From the NCBI GenBank assembly GCA_964531285.1, contig CAZHDI010000138.1, positions 1 through 6,388 on the forward strand: a DNA stretch of 6,388 nucleotides, written 5' to 3'. This DNA is from CAZHDI01 sp964531285. Its GTDB lineage: Bacteria > Pseudomonadota > Alphaproteobacteria > JAJFIK01. The notes under the pieces were generated by a model. It saw only the letters and a program-made list of their open reading frames with translations, made no database searches and had not been told where the DNA came from. The position numbers were made by a program, and so were the translations under genes. Shown one piece after another: positions 1 through 5,696 of this stretch (position 1 is the first letter of the stretch; every line of letters begins with the position of its first letter).

Positions 1-67
1 TCTCGTTACGGCTGCTTCCTTCCGGACCTGACCGGGTTGGCGAGTGACACGTCCGCGCCAACCTCCC
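1..67 (-). ncRNA. ffs: Small signal recognition particle RNA (4.5S-like), 3' part off the window
   Basis: The reverse complement contains the nearly invariant apical region of bacterial SRP RNA, GTCCGGAAGGAAGCAG, with its GGAA tetraloop closed by UCC/GGA. It is flanked by CUCG (5') and CGAG (3'), which can pair to continue the helix. This is the domain bound by the Ffh M domain, so the RNA scaffolds the Ffh-FtsY targeting cycle that delivers inner-membrane proteins co-translationally. The 5' end is inferred at about position 67, seven bases after a TATAGT box. Family members are roughly 95-115 nt, so about 30 or more nt of the 3' strand should lie beyond position 1. The identity is very secure; the exact 5' end is an estimate. 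Confidence 0.93.
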
Positions 68-73
68 GACCCG

Positions 74-104
74 ACTATATCAGGCTTTGGGGCCGCCCCC
101 GCAA
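74..104 (-). promoter_or_regulatory. Probable promoter of the SRP RNA gene
   Basis: On the minus strand, TATAGT (complement of 74-79) sits just upstream of the SRP RNA and is a good match to the -10 consensus. The best -35 candidate is TTGCGG (complement of 99-104), but its 19-base spacer is longer than ideal, so that half is weak. The -10 placement puts the start of transcription near position 67, in a run of G residues that begins the RNA. The call rests on position and the -10 box only. Confidence 0.4.
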
Positions 105-184
105 GGGCGGATCTGGCCGCGGCGGCTGGCCAAGGCCGGGGCGCGCGGCTAGGTTTGGCGCAATTTGAGCCTCATCGAACGATC

Positions 185-189
185 AAGGA
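185..189 (+). promoter_or_regulatory. Ribosome binding site deciding the nudC start
   Basis: AAGGA lies five bases before the ATG at 195. An in-frame TTG at 165 could extend the protein by ten residues, but it has no purine-rich site ahead of it. The ATG at 195 is therefore preferred. No convincing -35/-10 pair for nudC was found between the SRP RNA and this site. Confidence 0.65.
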
Positions 190-194
190 CCGCC

Positions 195-1133
195 ATGGAC
201 GCGCCGAGCAATCCCAATACCTTCGCCAACAATCCGCTCGACCGGGCCAGCGAGCGCCGGGGCGATGCCGACTGGCTCGCCGCGAAACTGGCCGATCCGT
301 CGAGCCGGATCGTGCCCCTGTGGCGGCTGAAACCGTTTCTGCTGCCCGGGCGCGCGAAGACGGACCCGGTGGATATCGGCTGGCTGCGCCCGGGGCTTCT
401 CGATCCGCTCCTGGCCCGCGACCCGATCACCGTGTTTCTGGGCCTGGAGGGCGAGACCGCCCATTTCGCGGTCGATCTCAATCCGAACAGCAATCCGGAG
501 GAGGACGGGCCGCTGGCCGGTCTGGGCCGGTTCGGGGAATTGCGCGAGGTGGCCATGCGCCTGACGCCCGGCGATGCGGCGATCCTGGCCCAGGCCAAGA
601 GCATGATCGACTGGCACCAGCGCCACGGCTTTTGCGCCCGCTGCGGCGCGCCGACGGTGATGGCCCAGGCCGGCTATAAGCGCGACTGCCCGAAATGCCG
701 GGCCGAGCATTTCCCGCGCACCGATCCGGTGGTGATCATGCTCCCCGTCGCCGGCGACCGGTGCCTTCTGGGGCGCGGCCGGCATTTTCCCAAGGGCATG
801 TTTTCGGCCCTGGCCGGCTTTCTGGAGCCCGGCGAGACCATCGAGGATGCGGTCGCCCGCGAGGTGCTGGAAGAGACCGGGATCCGTGTATGGAATGTCC
901 GGTATTTCTCGACCCAGCCCTGGCCCTATCCGTCCTCGCTGATGATCGGGTGCTTCTGCGATGCGGACGCGACCGAGATCACCGTGGACGGCGATGAGAT
1001 CGCCGAGGCGCGCTGGTTCTCGCGGTCCGAGATCCAGGCCGCCATGTCCGGCCAAGGCGACGGCAGTTTCTGGGTCCCGCCGTCCATGGCCATCGCGCAC
1101 CAGCTCATCAAGGCCTGGGCCAACGAAGGATAA
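195..1133 (+). CDS. nudC: NADH pyrophosphatase NudC (Nudix hydrolase, zinc ribbon)
   Basis: The protein has 312 residues from the ATG at 195. NudC hydrolyses NADH (also NAD+) to NMN(H) and AMP, and in E. coli it also removes NAD caps from the 5' ends of RNA; it is cytosolic. The N-terminal ~140 residues form the variable NUDIX-like domain. A zinc ribbon follows with Cys147, Cys150, Cys165 and Cys168. The Nudix box spans about residues 208-230 (GX5EX7REVXEEXGI pattern, with Glu223, Glu226 and Glu227 as metal ligands). Directly after it, residues 239-247 read STQPWPYPS, the SQPWPFPxS-type signature that separates NADH pyrophosphatases from other Nudix enzymes. It is longer than the 257-residue E. 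coli protein because of the larger N-terminal domain, which is usual in alphaproteobacteria. It is transcribed away from the SRP RNA gene and stands alone on this strand. All catalytic and zinc residues are present, so it should be active. Confidence 0.95.
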   Translation: MDAPSNPNTFANNPLDRASERRGDADWLAAKLADPSSRIVPLWRLKPFLLPGRAKTDPVDIGWLRPGLLDPLLARDPITVFLGLEGETAHFAVDLNPNSNPEEDGPLAGLGRFGELREVAMRLTPGDAAILAQAKSMIDWHQRHGFCARCGAPTVMAQAGYKRDCPKCRAEHFPRTDPVVIMLPVAGDRCLLGRGRHFPKGMFSALAGFLEPGETIEDAVAREVLEETGIRVWNVRYFSTQPWPYPSSLMIGCFCDADATEITVDGDEIAEARWFSRSEIQAAMSGQGDGSFWVPPSMAIAHQLIKAWANEG

Positions 1134-1144
1134 GCTGCGGGAAT

Positions 1145-1918
1145 CTACTGCAAAGCGATCCGCATCCCGCCCATCATCAGCGCGCCGTCCTTATGCGGCA
1201 CGCCGGCGGCGTCGGCCCGTGACAGGACCGGGGCCGCATCATGGATATCGAGGGCGATGCCGCCCAGACCCGGGCCCCGCCCGTCCGTGTCCGGCACGAA
1301 ATGCAGACTGGCATTGGCAAGCTCGATCCACGGGGTGTGGTGCGGGTCCATGAGGACCTCAAGGCCGAGCAGGTGAGCCCATTGCTGGGCCATGGCCCGC
1401 GGGTCCGGCGATTGCAGTTCGGCCGCCGCGATGCGCGTCGGCGCGCCGTCCTTTACAAATCCCGTCCAGTCGCGCCCGCCCGCGGGCTCCCAATGGCCCT
1501 CCGGCTCTTCCGCTGCGTCGTAATCGACTTCCAGGAACGCCCCGCCGGTGTCGGCCGGATGAAGCTGCATCAGACTGTAGCCATGCTGATCATATTCCAG
1601 CGCCGTGCGCACATTCATCTCTTTGGAGCGAGCCCGGACGGCCTCCTGTTCGGCCCGGGTTGTGGCCTGACAGATCACGATATAGCCGCCCGGCCCGCCC
1701 CGGCGGTCCAGATAGCGGCCCGCCGGCGTGCCCTCCCGGATAGGCGCGACGATTTCCAGAAACTGACTACCAACCGGCATCATGGCGTTCTTCAGACCGA
1801 ACTGCCCGACGGCCGGGTCCTCGAAACATTGCGCGAGGTTCAAGACCCCGCACAATTGAGCAACCGCCGGTTCAAGACGGTCCGACAACAGACAAATCTG
1901 GCGCAAGACGATAGGCAT
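1145..1918 (-). CDS. Two-module VOC family (glyoxalase-like) protein
   Basis: The protein has 257 residues and no signal peptide or membrane segment. The pattern is that of a vicinal-oxygen-chelate protein with two modules. The first is residues 1-134, opening with a strand (PIVLRQICLLSDRL), then SQFLEIVAP near 51-59 and GAFLEVDY near 126-133. The second is about 160-257, with a similar opening strand (TRIAAAELQSPDP) and WIELANASLHFVP at 197-209. Candidate metal ligands in module one are Gln7 or Glu55, His120 and Glu130, judged only from position. Superfamily members include glyoxalases, dioxygenases, epimerases and resistance proteins, so no substrate can be assigned. It may belong to the glyoxalase-like domain group (PF13468 type), which I cannot confirm. 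The ATG at 1918 has a strong site, GGAGGA, six bases ahead. It starts 29 bases after the dapD stop and probably shares its transcript. Its stop faces the nudC stop across 11 bases. Confidence 0.8.
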   Translation of the reverse strand: MPIVLRQICLLSDRLEPAVAQLCGVLNLAQCFEDPAVGQFGLKNAMMPVGSQFLEIVAPIREGTPAGRYLDRRGGPGGYIVICQATTRAEQEAVRARSKEMNVRTALEYDQHGYSLMQLHPADTGGAFLEVDYDAAEEPEGHWEPAGGRDWTGFVKDGAPTRIAAAELQSPDPRAMAQQWAHLLGLEVLMDPHHTPWIELANASLHFVPDTDGRGPGLGGIALDIHDAAPVLSRADAAGVPHKDGALMMGGMRIALQ

Positions 1919-1947
1919 GGGCGGTCCTCCAGGATCGGGCCGGCCGC

Positions 1948-2778
1948 TTAACCCCGCAACAGATCGTTGATGGAGGTCTTGGACCGGGTGCGCTCGTCCA
2001 CCCGTTTGACGATGACGGCGCAGTAGAGATTGAGCCCCTTGGGACCCGCCATAGACCCGGCCACGACCACCGAATAGGGCGGCACCCGCCCATAGGACAC
2101 CTCACCGGTCTCCCGGTCCACAATCTTTGTGGAGGCGCCGAGATAGACGCCCATGGACAGGACCGAGCCCTGCCCGACGATCACGCCCTCGGCAACCTCG
2201 GAGCGCGCGCCGATGAAACAGCCGTCCTCGATGATCACGGGGTTCGCCTGGAGCGGTTCCAGCACCCCTCCAATGCCGACACCGCCGGAGATATGGCAGT
2301 TTTTGCCCACTTGGGCGCAGGACCCCACCGTGGCCCAGGTGTCCACCATGGTCCCCTCGCCCACATAGGCACCCAAATTGATAAAGCTGGGCATCAGCAC
2401 CGCGCCGGGCGCGATATGGGCCGAATGGCGCACCACGCAATTAGGCACGGCGCGGAACCCGGCTTCGGCAAAGCGCGCCGCGTCCCAGCCTTCGAATTTC
2501 GACGGCACCTTGTCGTACCAGGTGGACTCGCGGCCCGGCCCGCCCGGGATGGCGACCATCGGATTGAGCCGGAATGACAGCAGCACCGCCTGTTTGAGCC
2601 ATTGATTGACCTGCCATTCGCCATGGCCCAGCGGTTCGGCGACCCGCGCCTCGCCCCGGTCGAGTAGATTGAGGGCGGCGGCCACCGCCTCGCGGACGGG
2701 GCCGGTGGTGTCCGCCGAGAGCGTCTCACGGGTCTCCCAGGCCGCCTCGATGGCGGCGCGCAGGTCAGCATGGCTCAT
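1948..2778 (-). CDS. dapD: 2,3,4,5-tetrahydropyridine-2,6-dicarboxylate N-succinyltransferase DapD
   Basis: The protein has 276 residues, matching the E. coli enzyme (274) along its whole length. DapD transfers succinyl from succinyl-CoA to tetrahydrodipicolinate, giving N-succinyl-2-amino-6-ketopimelate. This commits the succinylase branch of lysine/meso-diaminopimelate synthesis, in the cytosol, as a homotrimer. Visible features are the N-terminal helical domain (to about 110) with VLLSFRLN (65-72) and the YDKVPSKF segment (88-95). A left-handed beta-helix of hexapeptide repeats runs about 115-240 and includes GAYVGEGTMVDTWATVGSCA and GGVGIGGVLEPLQANP. Asp146 and Glu194 occupy the places of E. 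coli Asp141 and Glu189, which have been proposed as catalytic. The ATG at 2778 is chosen over an in-frame TTG at 2784, because GGAGA at 2786-2790 is seven bases from the ATG but only one from the TTG. dapE, often next to dapD in alphaproteobacteria, is not in the window. Confidence 0.97.
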   Translation of the reverse strand: MSHADLRAAIEAAWETRETLSADTTGPVREAVAAALNLLDRGEARVAEPLGHGEWQVNQWLKQAVLLSFRLNPMVAIPGGPGRESTWYDKVPSKFEGWDAARFAEAGFRAVPNCVVRHSAHIAPGAVLMPSFINLGAYVGEGTMVDTWATVGSCAQVGKNCHISGGVGIGGVLEPLQANPVIIEDGCFIGARSEVAEGVIVGQGSVLSMGVYLGASTKIVDRETGEVSYGRVPPYSVVVAGSMAGPKGLNLYCAVIVKRVDERTRSKTSINDLLRG

Positions 2779-2785
2779 CGCCAAA

Positions 2786-2790
2786 TCTCC
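2786..2790 (-). promoter_or_regulatory. Ribosome binding site deciding the dapD start
   Basis: On the minus strand GGAGA ends seven bases before the ATG at 2778 and only one base before a TTG at 2784. Ribosome geometry therefore supports the ATG, giving an N terminus of MSHADLRAAI. Confidence 0.65.
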
Positions 2791-2805
2791 TGTTCGGGCG
2801 CGGCG

Positions 2806-3525
2806 TCAACCGGCAGGCGCCACATGAAGCGTATCGAGAAAGGCCGCCAGATCGTCCGTCACATGATGAATATGCGGATGGCCGGCCAGTTCGTCGGGGT
2901 CGATATTGTCGCCGTCTCCCGGCATGGTTACGGCGGCGGGGCGCACCCAGACCGTGGTCATGCCGAGCGCGTGCGCGGCTTCCAGATTGCGGGCGATGTC
3001 CTCGAACATCACCGCGCGCGACGGGTCGATGCCCCCTTCAGTCATGATATGGCGGTAGGCCGAATGCCGCGGCTTGGGGATGTAGTTGGCGGCCACAATG
3101 TCGAAGATCGACTCGAAATGCGGACGCACGCCGAGACGGTCAAGCACGTTCTCAGCATGCTGAACGGTGCCATTGGTATAGATGACCTTGCGGCCCGGCA
3201 GGCGCGCGATGGCGGCATCGAGACGATGGTCCGGGTCGATGATCGAGACATCGATATCATGCACATAATCGAGAAAATCCTTCGGCTCGATGCCGTGGAT
3301 CTCGGTCAGGCCCGACAGGGTGGTGCCATGCTCCCGGTAATAAAGCTTCTGGAGCCGGTAGGCCTCGTCGCGGGGCACCCCCAACGCCTCCGCGATGAAC
3401 GCGCTCATGCGCCGATCGACCTGTTCGAAGATCCCCGCGTCGGCCGCGTAAAGCGTGTTGTCGAGATCGAAAACCCAGGTCTCGATCCTGCTGAAATCCG
3501 GCGCGCGCGCCGTGTCCTGCGTCAT
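2806..3525 (-). CDS. HAD-superfamily pyrimidine 5'-nucleotidase
   Basis: The protein has 239 residues from the ATG at 3525. It is a haloacid dehalogenase-type phosphatase with every catalytic motif. Motif I is DLDNTLY (nucleophile Asp20, acid/base Asp22), motif II is YTNG with Thr117, motif III is Lys151 in IPKP, and motif IV is Glu175-Asp176 in MFEDI. An alpha-helical cap lies between motifs I and II (about 30-105). DxDNTLY at the start and the YTNG / KP / FED set match the pyrimidine 5'-nucleotidase (SDT1-like, TIGR01993-type) group. These remove phosphate from UMP/CMP-like nucleotides, although some members act on other phosphates, so the exact substrate is open. The reading frame continues upstream to an ATG at 3642, but that would overlap the preceding gene by 74 bases. 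The chosen ATG gives a 43-base gap and has GGGGA four bases ahead. It lies 27 bases upstream of dapD, so co-transcription is likely. It is cytosolic, with no signal peptide. Confidence 0.88.
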   Translation of the reverse strand: MTQDTARAPDFSRIETWVFDLDNTLYAADAGIFEQVDRRMSAFIAEALGVPRDEAYRLQKLYYREHGTTLSGLTEIHGIEPKDFLDYVHDIDVSIIDPDHRLDAAIARLPGRKVIYTNGTVQHAENVLDRLGVRPHFESIFDIVAANYIPKPRHSAYRHIMTEGGIDPSRAVMFEDIARNLEAAHALGMTTVWVRPAAVTMPGDGDNIDPDELAGHPHIHHVTDDLAAFLDTLHVAPAG

Positions 3526-3568
3526 GGCGTCCCCGTGATCGGCCGTGTCCGGCCCCGTGCCTTGGGAA

Positions 3569-4612
3569 TCATTCGGTTCCGTTGGTATCCTGAATGATGG
3601 TGGCGCCGTCTTCATGGAAGCTGTGCTCCCAGCCGCCCTCATCCTCGGTATCGATCCGGTCGAAATCGGCCTGGAAGAACCCGCGCTGAACGCAGTCCTC
3701 CGACCCGTCGATCTCGAACTTCACATCGGCCACGCAGAACGGGTGATCGCCCTTCCAGTAGATACGCCAGCCCGCCTCGGTCTGCGCCTCGCCATACACA
3801 TAGATATAGCGCTCGGGCAGTTTGTCCTTCATGACCGGCAGGCAGGCGCGCGGTTCCAGCACCCACCAGCCGCGCGACAGCCACGCCTCGCTTTTGCCGT
3901 AGGCCACCGAGGCCCAGACCTCATAAGGCGTGCGGTTACACAGACGCAGACCCAGATCCTTCTGCGCTTCGATGCGCTGGGCCAGCAGTCCATCCACCAG
4001 CGCATCGGCCTCGAACCCTTGCGCACTGATGCCGTAATCGGATTTGGCCTTGGAGATCGCCCGTTTGGTGCTGCGGCCCAGATAGGCATCGACCCGGCCG
4101 CGATAAAGGCCCAACTCTTTCAAAAGGCGTTGCAGTCCGGCATAGCGCGCCTTGCGCAAGGTTTGTGTCCCCGCGGCAGGCTCACGGAACCGGTGGGTCC
4201 ATTCCTCCGCCCCCGGCTCGATTTCCATACGGGCGAAATCCCGCGTGGCACCGGCGGCATCGCACGCCGCCTGATCGGCGATATCGAAATCCTCGTTCTC
4301 GACGCAGAATGACCGGGAGCCGCTCCAGCGGCGGACCGGGCCGTCATGCGCACCGTGGGATTCCGCATAAATATAAAAACTGTTGCCGGCCGGCGGACGC
4401 TTGGCGATGGGACGGCACTCGCCGGGACGCAATTGCAGCCAGCCGGACACTTGCCAGCCGTCGGTGCCGTCGGGGAGCGCCTGAGCCGAGCGCAGCACGA
4501 AGCTGGTGTGATTGCAGACCTCGAACGCCGCGCGGGCCGGATCGGCCTTGAGCACGGTTCCCAAGGCCACCGCCAGAGCCAGCCCGCCTACAATCCGCCG
4601 CCACAGCACCAT
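3569..4612 (-). CDS. Exported double-DUF1036 protein with central peptidoglycan-binding-like domain
   Basis: The protein has 347 residues. The N terminus is a clear Sec signal peptide: Arg5-Arg6, a hydrophobic core at 8-21, and ARA before a probable cut after residue 28. Two related modules follow. Module A is about 30-143 (VCNHTSF, GWLQLRPGEC, FYIYAE, FCVENEDFDI, WTHRF). Module B is about 222-332 (LCNRTPY, GWWVLEPRAC, IYVYGE, FCVADVKFEI, WEHSF). This layout matches DUF1036, a domain of unknown function common in alphaproteobacteria. Each module has four cysteines (33, 66, 103, 117 and 225, 257, 293, 307), the only cysteines in the protein, which suggests two disulfides per module in the periplasm. 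Between them, about 155-212, the pattern LLKELGLYRGRVDAYLGRST plus KRAI resembles a PG_binding_1 domain. A periplasmic, wall-associated role is inferred; no enzyme motif is visible. AGGAG lies only three bases before the ATG, so the adjacent GTG (codon 2) is an alternative start. Confidence 0.85.
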   Translation of the reverse strand: MVLWRRIVGGLALAVALGTVLKADPARAAFEVCNHTSFVLRSAQALPDGTDGWQVSGWLQLRPGECRPIAKRPPAGNSFYIYAESHGAHDGPVRRWSGSRSFCVENEDFDIADQAACDAAGATRDFARMEIEPGAEEWTHRFREPAAGTQTLRKARYAGLQRLLKELGLYRGRVDAYLGRSTKRAISKAKSDYGISAQGFEADALVDGLLAQRIEAQKDLGLRLCNRTPYEVWASVAYGKSEAWLSRGWWVLEPRACLPVMKDKLPERYIYVYGEAQTEAGWRIYWKGDHPFCVADVKFEIDGSEDCVQRGFFQADFDRIDTEDEGGWEHSFHEDGATIIQDTNGTE

Positions 4613-4706
4613 GCGCTCCTCGATCTTCTACTGATCACCGCCACCGGCGGCTCCGTGTTCTCGATTATCGGTCTAAAGCCCGATCTGGGCACGGACATGG
4701 CTGGCA
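4613..4706 (-). other. Intergenic gap between argB and the DUF1036 gene, with a small hairpin
   Basis: This is the largest gap inside the minus-strand gene run. It contains a perfect five-base-pair inverted repeat with a three-base loop (CCGCC/GGCGG at 4638-4650) and no T-run after it, so it is a poor rho-independent terminator. On the minus strand GATAAT (complement of 4664-4669) resembles a -10 box, but I see no good -35 at 16-18 bases from it. The gap could hold a weak internal promoter or an RNA processing site. No small gene with a plausible ribosome binding site was seen. Confidence 0.3.
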
Positions 4707-5696
4707 TCAGCGCCCGGCCGCGCGCCGGGTCACCAGCGTGCCCGCCCCGGATGGAGTGAACAGCTCGATCAGGACCGCATGGGGCGCGCGCCCGTCGAGA
4801 ATGACCGCGCCTTCCGCTCCGGCCTCCACCGCCATGATCGCGGTCTGAATCTTCGGGATCATCCCCCCGGTCGCGACCCCCGTCTCGATCAGCCCCCGGG
4901 CCTCATCGACACTCAGACGCTCCATGAGTCGCTTCTCGCTGTCGAGAACGCCGGGCACGTCCGTCAGCAGCAGGAGCCGCCGGGCACCGATCGCCGCGGC
5001 AATGGCCCCGGCCGCCGTGTCGGCATTGATGTTGTAGGTCTCACCGTCCGCCCCGAGGCCGATGGGTGCGATCACCGGGATCAGATCGGCATCGATGATC
5101 GAGCGCAAGATCGCGGGGTTGACCTCGTCGGGCTCCCCGACAAAGCCGAGATCCAGCAGCCGTTCGATCTGGGATTCGGGATCGCGCTCGGATCGGGTGA
5201 GCTTGCGGGCACGGATCAGATTGCCGTCCTTGCCGCTCAGGCCGACCGCCTTGCCGCCGGCATGATTGATGTTGGTGACGATCTCTTTGTTGATCGAGCC
5301 GGCCAGAACCATCTCGACCACATTGACCGTCTCGGCATCGGTGACGCGCAGGCCCTGGACAAAGGAGCTTTTGATCTTCAGCCGGTCGAGCATGGCGCCG
5401 ATCTGGGGCCCGCCGCCATGCACCACGATCGGATTCACGCCGATCTGTTTGAGCAGCATGATGTCACGGGCGAAGGCGCGCGCCAGCGCCTGATCGCCCA
5501 TGGCATGGCCGCCATATTTCACCACCACCGGCGCGCCGTCATAGCCGAGAATATACGGCAGGGCTTCGGTCAGCGTGCGCCCGGTCTGAAGCCAGTCCTG
5601 GCGATGGCGTTCGGCGTCCGCCCGGGTCTTGGGACCGGCGGTCTCGCCGGTGTCCGGGGTCCGGCCGGTTCCGATCTCGGTGTCCGGTGGGATCAT
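4707..5696 (-). CDS. argB: Acetylglutamate kinase ArgB
   Basis: The protein has 329 residues. It phosphorylates N-acetyl-L-glutamate with ATP, the second and usually controlling step of arginine synthesis, in the cytosol. Amino acid kinase family motifs are all present: VVVKYGGHAMGD with Lys60, VVHGGGPQIG at 91-100, GLRVTDAETV at 115-124, NINADTAAGAIA at 222-233, LLTDVPGVLD at 243-252, and VATGGMIPKI at 274-283 with Lys282. The segment before the kinase core (about 28-55, DAERHRQDWLQTGRTLTEALPYI) looks like the N-terminal helix that links dimers into the hexameric, arginine-inhibited form of the enzyme. Feedback inhibition by arginine is therefore likely. Residues 1-27 are a polar, Pro/Thr/Gly-rich extension of unknown role. 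The ATG at 5696 overlaps the engB stop as ATGA and has GGGAGG eight bases ahead, so translation is probably coupled. Confidence 0.97.
   Translation of the reverse strand: MIPPDTEIGTGRTPDTGETAGPKTRADAERHRQDWLQTGRTLTEALPYILGYDGAPVVVKYGGHAMGDQALARAFARDIMLLKQIGVNPIVVHGGGPQIGAMLDRLKIKSSFVQGLRVTDAETVNVVEMVLAGSINKEIVTNINHAGGKAVGLSGKDGNLIRARKLTRSERDPESQIERLLDLGFVGEPDEVNPAILRSIIDADLIPVIAPIGLGADGETYNINADTAAGAIAAAIGARRLLLLTDVPGVLDSEKRLMERLSVDEARGLIETGVATGGMIPKIQTAIMAVEAGAEGAVILDGRAPHAVLIELFTPSGAGTLVTRRAAGR

Noticed and set aside
93..110. CCGCCC/GGGCGG hairpin between the SRP RNA and nudC
   Set aside because: There is no T-run on either strand and no gene ends there, so it cannot be called a terminator; it also overlaps the region where the SRP RNA -35 would lie and may be just GC-rich spacer.
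165..194. nudC starting at the TTG at 165
   Set aside because: It lacks a ribosome binding site, while the ATG at 195 has AAGGA at five bases.
183..1100. Minus-strand open frame (305 codons) opposite nudC
   Set aside because: nudC on the other strand has zinc ribbon, Nudix box and NADH signature intact; the antisense product is compositionally biased and unrecognisable.
1134..1170. Shared bidirectional terminator between nudC and the VOC gene
   Set aside because: Only a GCGGGA/TCCCGC match with a loop of about 22 bases was found, part of it inside the VOC coding end, with no T-run; too weak to call.
2770..3597. Plus-strand open frame (275 codons) opposite the HAD phosphatase
   Set aside because: It is antisense to a gene with all four HAD motifs; the apparent length is explained by GC-rich third positions on the real strand.
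3526..3642. HAD phosphatase starting at the upstream ATG at 3642
   Set aside because: The extra 39 residues would overlap the DUF1036 gene by 74 bases, resemble no family sequence, and the ATG at 3525 starts just before the conserved first strand.
3545..4312. Plus-strand open frame (255 codons) opposite the DUF1036 gene
   Set aside because: It is the antisense frame of a gene with a signal peptide and a duplicated cysteine pattern; there is no ribosome binding site or family motif of its own.
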